A DNA stretch of 64,000 nucleotides, from the NCBI GenBank assembly GCA_025602905.1, contig JAHLKI010000014.1, positions 620,001-684,000 of the forward strand. The letters are read 5' to 3'. The notes under the pieces were generated by a model. The model was not told the origin of the DNA. It saw only the letters and a program-made list of their open reading frames with translations, and searched no databases. Of the stretch, positions 45,668 through 55,849 are shown in pieces; positions within the stretch are counted from its first letter, which is position 1, and each line of letters begins with the position of its first letter. The stretch comes from Phlyctochytrium arcticum. Its lineage: Eukaryota > Chytridiomycota > Chytridiomycetes > Chytridiales > Chytridiaceae. Both the position numbers and the translations under genes were made by a program.

Positions 45668-47525
45668 GAAGGTGCGAAAGCGCCGCTGTCTGCTCGTATG
45701 CATGTACCTCCTATAAAAAGTAGTACCCGTGACCTGCTTTTGAGGATCTTTGAGGGACAAATTACCCGAATCTTAGCCTGCTGCATGTAAGTATTCATGC
45801 ATGCAGGCACCACCTGTCCAAGCAGGAAACGGAACAAAAGCTTAACAAGGCAATGTGAAACCAGTTTAGCAAGCAAAACCAAGCGGGAAGTACGGCATTG
45901 GACGCAGTTCCCTGCTTTCTTTGCCTGTCTTCCTGATTTATTGCTTGGCATGCATTCTTTACCTTTCCTGCTTTGTTTCCCATGCTGGCTTTGTCCTGCA
46001 CCTTTTAATTTCTTGTCATTTCACATTTCATGTTTTGCTTCTATTGACTGTACTTCTACCATCTACTTTTTTTAGGGAATTGGGTTAAATTTTCTATATG
46101 ATCTTACTTTTTGCTTGCTCGCTTTTCTCATCTTAATCCCTTGCTTATCATCCAGAAATGACATTAGTTACAGGATTACGTTGAGCGTTTCCGCCTGAAG
46201 CATGAGGAGTAAACAAACCTATGAAAACTGCGTGCTTTCCCACATGATCTTCTCTCTTCCTTCTTTCTTACCATCCAAGTAACACTTAAGATATGCGAGG
46301 CACGAAAACTAAAAAAATACCTACAAAAAATGCTTTATGGTCTACTTTTCCATGCTGGCTCTTCTCATTTCACTTCTTCAACATCCAGGAAACACTTAGG
46401 AAATGGTTTGGATTCACTGTTTCAGCCAAAGGCACGAGAATTGTAAAATGCGTATGATGATTGCCGGCTGGCTTTTCTGTGATGACTTTCCTTCTTTGCG
46501 ACTCTACGGGAAACACCTACGACCCATCAATCACAGAATGGATGCAAATCACACTGCCGTAGTCATCTTACACTTTCTCGAAATATTTACTCTTATCACT
46601 CATTCATGTTAGAATACAAACGAAGTCTGTTTCTATTTCACACCCCTCATACAGGCGACAAGCTACTGTTTCATTTCTTTCCATCTTTGGCATGCATTAG
46701 ATGCCATCAACTTCAAACTTCAAACTGCTTCTGAATTTGATGCCGGAGTACGATTAAATAACCATTTGGATCTATGAGGTTTGTCATGTATCATTCTATC
46801 TTGTCCTTGACCTGTATTCCAGAAACTATCTACCGCACACCAGGAAATACTCTGGCTTGCATCATTTCAACCTTGCTTTGGAGCCGTTTCGCTATTTCCG
46901 GCCCCTCATATCCTGCCGTGCCCATGGCTTGGCATGTTCTTGATGTCCTTCCATTTTAAACTCGGTTCGCGTACCGGCAACAAATTCAGACCCCTCGCAT
47001 CCTGACATTTCTTGTCCTCTTTTACATGAGCTTTCCTGGGATTCTTTTCTCCTATGATACAGTTTTCCTTTTCTCGTCCGGTGACAGCAGCTGTTTGTGT
47101 GGAAAACCTCCTACGTATGGTAGTTTTTGGGGTCCGGTCCAATCCGACTCTATGTCCAGTGAGAAGGGGGGCAGTGGTTCCTTCATCAGAGTATTACTGA
47201 ATATGCAGTTGTGAATGGCGCAGGATGTGCGCAGAGGTTCAGTCTTTGTTTTGTGGACATGGGAAAATCCGGAGCATCAGATGGGGGGGGGGTTTCTATT
47301 TTTTAATTTCAACCACACTTTGGGTAAACCTTCAGCATTCCTGATGCGCAAAATGCTGGGTCAATTGTGCTGAGGGCTTACCCCTAAGTATTGTCCCAGA
47401 TTGTGTACCAGCCAAAAATCCTTTACTAAATCATGTACAGTCACTGTGCCAGGACTATTCTCTGGTTGCGCCTTATATAAAAGGTGGCGGCAACTATATT
47501 CAACCTCAGTTTCAACTGTTTGGTT

Positions 47526-47675
47526 TGTAAGAAACTGTTTCCCTCCGCTGAAAATGTGCACCCACCTCTACCTCCTTCCTTTTGGTTTTGTAAGAAACTG
47601 TGAACTTGTAAGAAACTGTTTTCTCCGCGCAAAATCTTGGTGCACCACCCCAACCCTACCTCCTTCCTTTTTGGG
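47526..47675 (+). repeat. Tandem repeat, two diverged copies of about 82 bp
   Basis: GTAAGAAACTGTTT followed by CTACCTCCTTCCTTTT appears twice (from 47526 and from 47608), with a partial third GTAAGAAACTG at 47590. Confidence 0.7.
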
Positions 47676-47731
47676 ACTTTCCTCTTTTTTTGGCTTAATT
47701 ACATACTTACGTAATGGCGCTCGGTGTCCCT

Positions 47732-47893
47732 CCGACACTCTCCCTCTCCTTCAGACCCTCCATTCTGTACTTTCATACTTTCACTTCCACCGTTTACATT
47801 ATCCTCTGTTTTCCGACACTCTCCCTCTCCTTCAGGCCCTCCATTCTGTACTTTCATACTTTCACTTCCACCATTTGCATTATCCTCTGTTTT
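47732..47893 (+). repeat. Tandem repeat, two copies of 81 bp
   Basis: CCGACACTCTCCCTCTCCTT begins each copy, at 47732 and 47813, and the copies differ at only a few positions. Confidence 0.85.
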
Positions 47894-49478
47894 CAACCTT
47901 GTTCAAACCTTTACTTCTGCTATATGACTCCCAAAAAAGTGCCGCCGTGTCTGTTAGAGTCCAACATACTGGCAATTCCAACGCACTTTGGGACCATTGC
48001 CAATCCTCCCGTTGTGAAGATTTTTCTGATTTTCTTTATTACCCTTTAATCCATGAGCCGGCCCTTGCCTCCTGCTCTCTTTCCCTGTTCTCCCTGCAAT
48101 GCTTTTCTCTCCAGATCTCACCCCACTTTAAACAAAAAAACCGTTCGCATATTATCGCTTCTTTTTACGCTGTTTACATATACACAATTCTTATTTACAA
48201 ACTTTCATCGTGCTCCCGAAACATTGCCGCCATGTCTATTTGAGTCCATGGTACTGGCAACTCCCACCTGCTGACAGCGCACTGTGGGACCTCCATCAAA
48301 CCTCCCATTGTGAAGAATTTTCGGCTTGCCCCCATCCAGAACCGCACCAACAAACATGTAATGCCTGCCATCTTGCGGCGTGTCGATGTGACCTTTTGCG
48401 GTCTGCAGCATGGCCCTAACCATGATGCCCACGTTGTCAGTGGGGATAAAAATTGCCACGTAATAGGTAACGTTTTTGGAGTGGAGTACAAGAATGATTG
48501 AGTCCTCTTGCCTGACCCCTCCATATAATGTCCTCTATTGGCTCAGTCCTGTTGCCGCTTGCTCTTATGTTGTCCAAATTATTATACTGTATATATCATT
48601 ACGCAGTTCTGTTGGTGGACATTGCTTGTTCTCTTCAAAGACCGCTTTTAACTTGCGCTGAATACAAGTCTCCCCATTCGGTGTGCCTTTTTTGGGTTAT
48701 GCCTAGCTTTCATCTACATACATGTTTGCCTTCCTTTGTGTGCGTTTCTTTGTAGTAGATAAACGGGACTGGGCACATTTTGCGGGCAACTTGCTCGGCT
48801 GCGGGCAAGGCAAGCAAAAGAAGCTAGGGTTAAATAGGCCGCGATTAATCGCTGGCCAGACATCCCAAGGGCGGACTGGACATGCAAACACATCAACCAT
48901 ATGCTGAATAGTTTGAATGATTGGAACAAAAAAAATTCCTCCCTTTAACTTTACTGTTGTTTGCAACAAAAAAAATTGAAAGGATCATCTGTACGTGCAT
49001 AGTGGCCCAATGACCGCCGCTCATCTGAAGGTAGTTGTTTGATGCCGAAGGATAGAGACGGTATAATTAAGACAACTACAACAAGACGGTATAATGGAGA
49101 CAACAACGACAAAATTTGAGCAGCAAAAGTTTGATGTATTGTACAAAAGACAGACAGGGTTAAAAGTTTGATGTATTATACAAATGATAGACAGGGTTAA
49201 ACAATGATGGGCGGATCACTCTGACTCCCCTCGAAAGGTCTCCCAGACTTGTGACTAGGCATCGGTGCATTACCCCGCTATTGAGCTTGACAGTTAAATT
49301 GCTCGTCTGCCATGAAGCAAGTCTAACTGAGGGTCCCCTAAGGGAAAAGAAAATAAAGACCCACCGTCATGTAGCAGACGACGAACGGGTTACGAACCGA
49401 CAAAAACCAACTTACCAAGCAACAAAATGACCAACTTACCAAGCAACCTTACACCCTTACCAAGGTATGGGCGGACAA

Positions 49479-51619
49479 CTACTGGGATGGACCTGGGCCG
49501 CTCCTCCTCTCGCGTCGCAATTGCTTGACCCTCTCATCGGTCTTCTGACCCTCCCGGTCCTCCGCTGTGCGACGCTGCCTGATCGCCGTAAGAAGTTCCC
49601 GAGTAGGCAAGTACTTTACTCCTTTGACAGGTTTACCGTTGCGGTCTGGTAAACCCGCAGAGTAGATGTTGTTGAACCGCTCCATACCGTTGTAATACTC
49701 GACCACCATCGCAACCAACTTCCGCTTGCTGTGAAGTGCGTGATCATTGATCCGATCCGCCTCACACCAGTCCTTAAGAGGTACCTTGTAGGATAGCAGT
49801 CAGTCTCAGAGTCCCTTTCCGATATGGTATTTCCAGCCATCACACATACCTTCAGCGCCGCGGAAGCATGATTCCATTGGTACAACGCTTCGAACCAATA
49901 GCGGGCGTGGGGAATGACGGTTTGAGCCGAGTTGCCCGTGGTCATTTTTCGCTTCTTCTGCATTGGCGAGCGCCTTGCAGCCTCTTCGTCGGAATCCGGG
50001 TACACTAGAGGGGGCATTCCGACAGTACCTTGACTAAATGATGGTTGCGGAGGAATGTACCGGGTTGGCGGCGCCGTTGCCCCTGCCAGTTGCAATGAAA
50101 GAGCCGCGACAGCCGCCGTTAACTCGCCCACCTGCTTTAACAAAGCGGCATTCGCTTTCTCCAAATTGACTGTCCTCTCGGCTATCTTCTCCGACAAGAC
50201 TTCCTGCCCGTTTCTCAAATCGGCGACGCCCGTCTTTACGTGCCTATCCGTCCGCTGCCATGCATCCGCCAACCCCAACCCATCACTGGTTCCGACAGAC
50301 CCCTGACCTCTGACCATGCTCTGATACTTCACCTGATTGGTTATGTCTCCAAAGTAAGCCTCCTCATTGATGATTTCGTTCACGAGGTACTTGACGATGG
50401 TGTCGTCGCCTTCTCCTGAGACCCAACCACCCCAGTACTTCACGTGGGTCAAATCCCATTGTACCGGCGCGAGCTTGAATCGATATTGCGCTCCGCCCCG
50501 GCGAAAACAATGCGTGGTGAACCTCGTCCCCAGCGCCGCCGACTCCAACACTTTGCTACCTTCAACACAAATATCCAGGTACCGTTGGATCGACTTTGCA
50601 GTAAGAGCCACCCCCCGACAAAAAGGACTCAGATTCCGTTCATTGCAAGCAATGTTCGGAAACAGGTAATCATCAGGTACTAAACCCCCATCAAAGTGTT
50701 CCCCCAAGAAATCCAACCATTCACCGAGATGCTTTTGGGCATCAATCACCATCTCCTCCCCATCATACGCCCTGTGCATCTGATACTTCCGACCCTTCAA
50801 TGCATCCGATTGATTAGTCTTCCGAAAGACTACCTCAATCTCATGGTACACTTCATCGGTCTTTGGGCAGACCAACCGCGGCCGCACATGCTTGGACTGC
50901 AGAACCAACAGCTCCTCACAGCGCGTCCAAAGGTACCAGGCGCTCGTAAAGTATGCAAGCACCATCTTCTTCTCCCACACGTCAAATTTACATACCTCAG
51001 ATTTAATCCATTTGACAATGGAGGCCGACGACCTTTCTCCCTCTTCAAAGAATCGAAGTAGGTGTTGAATGGGATGCTGTTGATTGGATTGCCCCTCCAC
51101 TTTCCGTTAATAAACTCGTACGGCTCATTGAGGCACTCGCAGGATTTCCTTTTTGGGGGGTGTAAAAGTATGGTCAGACAACAAGCGTCTTCCATAAGGG
51201 GAAAACATCTCAGCAACTTACTTAAAGTAACCCTTAAGAGCAGATCTAATGCCCTCAGCCAAACCGAAACCTAGAGGCCGTTGTACCATCTCGTTCGCCA
51301 GATACGCCCTACATACCTTTGGCGTATCCTTGCTCAACTTGCCTTTGTCGATGCACTCCATGTACTCCAGGTAAGATTCTTGGAGGAACAAACAAAAGTT
51401 CTTGCTCCGGTTTTCGTAGTTCCGTTGCGTCTTGGGGGCTACACTAAAGTTGGTGATTGTGTCATTAACGTAACCCTCTACTTCTTCTCTGGTGAATTCC
51501 ACTTCTGCCGGCTCTTTTCCCTTAGCCTTGGCAGATTTAGCGGCTTTGGGCTTGCGCCCGCGGCGTTGCTTCTTCTTCTGAGCTGCTACAGCCGATCCAA
51601 CTTCAACGGAGGTTGCCAT
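49479..51619 (-). pseudogene. Tyrosine recombinase, Crypton-like, one frameshift
   Basis: Exons 51619-51222, 51148-49850 and 49784-49479; introns 51221-51149 and 49849-49785 have clean GT/AG. The N-terminus is Lys/Ala-rich (nuclear-localisation-like), then a core-binding domain. The catalytic domain has box I Arg (YLWTRCEELLVL), box II HxxR (FTTHCFRRGGAQYRF), then YWGGW and a candidate nucleophile Tyr (DDTIVKYLV). A coiled coil (ANAALLKQVGELTAAVAAL) and a C-terminal helical domain (ARYWFEALYQWNH to ATVEYYNG-like text) follow, as in fungal Cryptons that carry a DNA-binding domain after the recombinase. Between about 51035 and 51010 the frame changes (INGKWRGNPINS frame to ERSSASIVKWIK frame), so this copy is probably dead. 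It could alternatively be the integrase of the virus-like element. Confidence 0.65.
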
Positions 51620-51948
51620 TTCGTTGCCAACGCTCGAACATGCTCCTGTCGAGCTGCGTCTGGAATGAGCTCCAAGGCGGCAGCAACGGGGTCGCTCCCA
51701 CTGGTGGCGGCGGCGGCGGCGCTGATGTTGTCGGTGATATCCATGCTGTCGTTATTCATGTTTGTCGGTTGTCAAGAAGCAGGATGTCGTGTGTGCAAGC
51801 GAATAAAAAATCGGGCGAGACGCGGGGGCGAGCGAGCGGAGTTTTCTGCCTTGCCCGCTATGCCCGCTTGCCCGGGCCTGATTATGTTTGGGCATTTGTG
51901 AATTTTTTCAATTGATTTAATTGATTATGCTGTGCCGGCCACATAATC

Positions 51949-52360
51949 GTGCTCCGGGCAAGCAGGCAACAGTCGTTCCAGTCATACTGCTCGCGTTTCA
52001 TCAGGCGTCAGCTGACTTGCTCAAAGAAATTTTGCTGCCAAATCATTGAAGGGCCCTTCACTGGCAATGTGGTTCTTATCCCGCGAATCACACATCGGTG
52101 CAGTGATTCACGGATGCCGTTTACTTTGTATCGGCGACAGTTCCCGGTCACTGGCGCATTTGCCATGACCATCAACAAGTCACAGGGACAGTCTTTCAAC
52201 CATGTTGGCGTACTGTATATTTGGGCACTCAGGTCTTCTCCCATGGTTAGCTGTATGTGGCTCTTTCGCGAGGTCGTCACCCAGACCAAATTAAAGTTGT
52301 GACTGTTTCGCGAGGTCGTCACCCAGACCAAATTAAAGTTGTAACTGGATCGGAAATGCG
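51949..52360 (+). pseudogene. Helitron PIF1-like helicase, C-terminal remnant
   Basis: The sequence reads GNVVLIPRI, then FTLYRRQFPVTGAFAMTINKSQGQSF, interrupted here for length: PF-x-L-RRQFP followed by FAMTINKSQGQ is motif V-VI text of PIF1 helicases carried by Helitrons. After a frame change near 52230-52260 it ends ALSRGRHPDQIKVVT. A 42-bp in-frame tandem duplication repeats the last motif (52264-52305, 52306-52347). No Rep domain or Helitron 3' hairpin/CTRR end was found. Confidence 0.7.
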
Positions 52361-52920
52361 GGCGATGGAGTTCAGAATGTGGTCTTTTCCGATATCATCT
52401 GAGTTCTTCCTTAAATGTTCGCGATTCTTACTTGAAGTTACCATGTTGGCAATTCTCAGCACATGAAGCTATATAGTTCCAAAAGTTAATATCCTGCATG
52501 TTTGGGGTTCATGCATTCAACGTCCCCCTGTTACTATACAACACAATGTGTGGGTATCGCTAAGATGATAATAACTTCCATCTTAAAGTTGAGGGAAATG
52601 CAATGACCATATCATAGAGATCTACTTGCAAAACACCATAAAGGATGAAAATTGTGATGCATGTTATACGGTACATATGGATCATGTATTATGCGCGTTC
52701 GCCATCGTTCTCACATATGAAGTCGATGCGCGCTGCGAAGCAAGGCGCGCCAACCGCTAGTTGATAATAAGTATTTAAGTAGTAGTGAAAGAAGATGCCA
52801 TTATGTGTTGGAATGGGTCCCTCTATTGTTGGAAAGCTCTTGTCAGTCTCAATTACCTTCGGCAATCGGCATCAACAGTTCAATTAGCCCAAACAACCCG
52901 AAGTCCATTTTGAATTGACC
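52361..52920. other. Intergenic spacer
   Basis: No gene. GAATTGACC at 52912-52920 is a candidate target-site copy for the element that follows. Confidence 0.35.
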
Positions 52921-53334
52921 CCCTCAAAAAAGTGAGAATTTTGAAAAAGCTCTCTGTCCAGCTATGCTACTCAGCGTCAGGATTCCGAATCCGTTATCCA
53001 CTGTTTAATACAATGTAAGATGGAAACATTAGCGGAGGCGGTTTCCTTTGGAACATTCTTGCGAATTGAACTGTTGGAAGCAATAGGAGTAGTCGCAGGA
53101 GGAGCAGTTGAGGGTCGGGGTGGAGCGTTGCGGCTGAGGATTATGCCAGGCTGATGGGATCTTGCGCGAGAGAGGTAGGCTGCAGAGGATCATGCAGGGC
53201 TGATGGCTGCGGCAGAGGATCTTGTGCATGAGAGGAGGGTCGCAGAGGATCATGTCGGGATGATAGCTGTGGCAGTGTATCATGTGGTGCGAGAGTGATG
53301 GGAGGGGTTGGGACGAAGAGGGTACAAGACTCGT

Positions 53335-54130
53335 ACATTACACGAGGATATGCCAGGTATGGGGCTAAGCCCATTACAGAGACAAATTTAAACCAAACAC
53401 AGAGGAAGTCTGCAAAAAAATGGCAGACTGGTCATTCTCACCAACAATTTCATTGAGTGCTCCTCTAAAACCATGGCTGTGTGCAAACCCCCCTCCCATG
53501 AGTACAATCTTGGGTTGGCTTTGGAAATCAAGGCTGTATGCAATATCCGCCCAGTTGACACCATCCCACCAGTGATACTCATTCACTCCATCCCTCACAA
53601 ACGGCCATGCCAAGATGCAATGTGTTTTCCCACGCTCATGTGTAGCAAACTTGGCTTTGGGACTCGGCCTACAGCCTCGGCGGGAGCAACGGGTGTCCAA
53701 ACGGGGCGCGTGGGGCACGTGTTCTTTTTTGGACATTGCTATTATACTACACGAGGATATGCCAGGTATGAGGCTAAGCCCAATAGAGAGACCAATGTAA
53801 ACCAATAACAGAGGAAGTCTGCAAAAAAATGGCAGAGGTTCCATATACGGAATGCCCCTGGTCATTCTCACCACCAATTCCATTGAGCGCTTCTCTAAAA
53901 CCATGGCTGTGTGCAAACCCCCCACTCATGAGTCCAATCTTGGGTTGGTTTTAGAAATCAAGCCTGTGTGCAATACCCGCCCAGTCGACGTCATCCCACC
54001 ATTGATACTCGTTCCCTCCATCACTCACCAACTGCCATGCCAAGATACAATATGTTTTCCCATGCTCATGTGTAGGAAACTTTGGCTTTGGGACTCGGCC
54101 TTCGGCCTCGAGGATTTGCGAATTTGAGAC
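53335..54130 (-). repeat. Tandem duplication of about 409 bp
   Basis: The segment starting ACACGAGGATATGCCAGGTA at about 53340 recurs at about 53749; GAGGAAGTCTGCAAAAAAAT is at 53402 and 53811 (offset 409). Both copies encode, on the minus strand, the same text (HWWDGVNWADIAY in one; a diverged version in the other), so part of a coding region was duplicated. The second copy has an extra about 26-base piece after the A-run. Confidence 0.8.
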
Positions 54131-54800
54131 TCGGCCTGCGGCCTTGAGGTCACGGGTGGCACGTGGACGCGATCACGTTTCCGGTGCATCATAGTATATA
54201 GAATAGATAGATTGCATTTCCGGTGCTTAGCCCTGCAGGTGGCACACGGTCCAATGGGTGCAGAATAGTTCATCTTTTTCACATTGACGGATCTTGACAA
54301 GGAGCTTACGTATCGTCGCTTTGCCGGAGCGTGTGATGTTGGGCCAATGGGAGTGGCAGGATCAGTAGTGGTTGCAATGGTTGGGGAAAGGGTGCTTGGG
54401 ACATCATCCGTTTCACTGTCTGAGGGAGAATGCTGCTGAGGAGGGTCATTAGGGGGCGGTGCAATCGTGCTGGATGACTGTAAGATCGCAGGCAGTTTGT
54501 TCACCGCAGCACGCGCCCGAGAAAACCTCCCGGTAAAGGCTCCCAGTGACAGAGACAACGGGTAGTCAGATGTATAGAGCGCTTGGGCTTGTGTCAATAT
54601 CGCGTTCATTGATGCTCGGTTTTCGGCTGTAAAAGATACTCTATGGAAGTCAGGGTGGTTGGTTCCGATGTAACCACAATTGTCGCCAGGGTTTCAGTAG
54701 TTTTTGTTTCTGGAGCTACAGCTGGTGCGGTGCCAGTTTTGGCTGGGGGTGGCAAAACGTCTGCATTTGCTCCTTGTTTCCCACAGTTGGCATCTGACAC
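54025..54800 (-). pseudogene. Cys-rich hypothetical protein of the old element
   Basis: Two minus-strand ORFs (54800-54606 and 54609-54025). Ala/Thr/Pro-rich disorder, then PIGPCATCRAKHRKCNL, a CxxC..C knuckle resembling half a fungal Zn2Cys6 cluster. It ends in the degenerate repeated region. No family recognised; probably debris of the host element. Confidence 0.35.
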
Positions 54801-54874
54801 CTAGAACGCGCAGTGAGAAGACAAAGATGCATTGAAACAGTCCATTGCCGACTTTACATTTGACGTTTTGTTCC

Positions 54875-55617
54875 TTAAGCTAAAATGTTGTCCCATCTAA
54901 GTCCACTCGACTCTTCTGTGCGGGGCCTAAAGTCCATAGAGAGTTTGGATGCAACATCCGCCATGTTGATGAAGTGATTTTTTTTTGTGGATGGGGACGT
55001 CCGCATTGATAACAGAGTTGAAAATGCGTTTAAAGACTTTTTCTTTGAAAGTACTGACCAGATTGTCAGTAATCTTTTCATGGCACCAACGCTATCATCT
55101 GGTTCTTGATCCGCAACAGTCCCAGCTTCATGGCGCGGTGGCTTTTGCTTCCAATAAATGAGTAGTCCATGATCTGACCTATCTCGTTCTGAATGATGTT
55201 GAGGGCCTTCAGAGCCGGAGGCGTTACTCTTCTGTTCGTATTGGGTTCCGTTGCGCGCAGCTTTGCTGGGAACTTATTGGTTGCATCGAAGGAAATCGCG
55301 TCCTTGGCGTAACGTCCGGCCATAAGAGTCTTGGCCACATCCTCAATCCCAGCAGTCAGCACCATCCAGGTGGTCTGGAAGCTTTGCAGGTCCGCTGGCT
55401 TGTGTTAGAGCATGTACCTGGCCGCAGTACAAGCCTTGGGTCGTGCCTCCTTAGGCGTTTGCGCAAACATGGGGTTGTTGGTATGACGAATGGTCAAGTG
55501 GGTGTGCCTCCCCATGCAGCAAACTTTAAGCAAATCCACAGCAGATGCAATGCCTAAAACAAAAAGATTTGTCCAGTGTACCAAAATAAAGTTTGGTACA
55601 GATACCAAACAAGCCAT
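54875..55617 (-). pseudogene. Degenerate coding remnants of the old element
   Basis: Short minus-strand frames in order 55617-55405, 55365-55078 and 55081-54875 look like pieces of one helical protein (TTWMVLTAGIEDVAKTLMAG; ALKALNIIQNEIGQIMDYSF) that lost its frame. Not recognised. They lie just downstream (minus strand) of the nested MULE, which probably split the gene. Confidence 0.35.
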
Positions 55618-55657
55618 CTGACAATTTTATAGTGTAGTGAACATCATTGAGCAAAGA

Positions 55658-55739
55658 GTGTGAGAAACCGAGGCTATGACCCAGTACAGTATGTATGGGT
55701 GTGAGAAACCGAGGCTATGACCCAGTACAGTATGTATGG
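55658..55739 (+). repeat. Perfect tandem duplication, 2 x 41 bp
   Basis: GTGTGAGAAACCGAGGCTAT begins copies at 55658 and 55699 that appear identical over 41 bases, so the duplication is recent. Confidence 0.9.
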
Positions 55740-55849
55740 GAAGAGGTTTAGAGTGGCCGAGCCAATCTCCTTCATGAATTTGTCTCGGATGGTGTTGAAT
55801 TGTTTACCCTTGGTTGGCCCAATAGGTGACAAGCAGGTGTATTTGACAA

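Larger units (their letters stand above)
45668..49478. other. Repeat-rich non-coding stretch
   Basis: About 3.8 kb without a supportable gene. T/C-rich on the plus strand. It holds a diverged array with recurring CATCCA(G/A)..AACACTTA strings (46150-46460), tandem repeats at 47526-47675 and 47732-47893, a pair of diverged about 100-bp copies (47938-48040 and 48222-48325), a 10-G run at 47283-47292, and short tandem repeats at 49055-49200 (GACGGTATAAT and AAAAGTTTGATGTATT units). A minus-strand ORF at 48205-48459 has an even composition but no recognised family. Confidence 0.5.

Noticed and set aside
47401..48243. 280-aa plus-strand ORF
   Set aside because: Runs through T/C-rich tandem repeats with repeated Phe/Leu/Ser/Pro text; no sign of a real gene.
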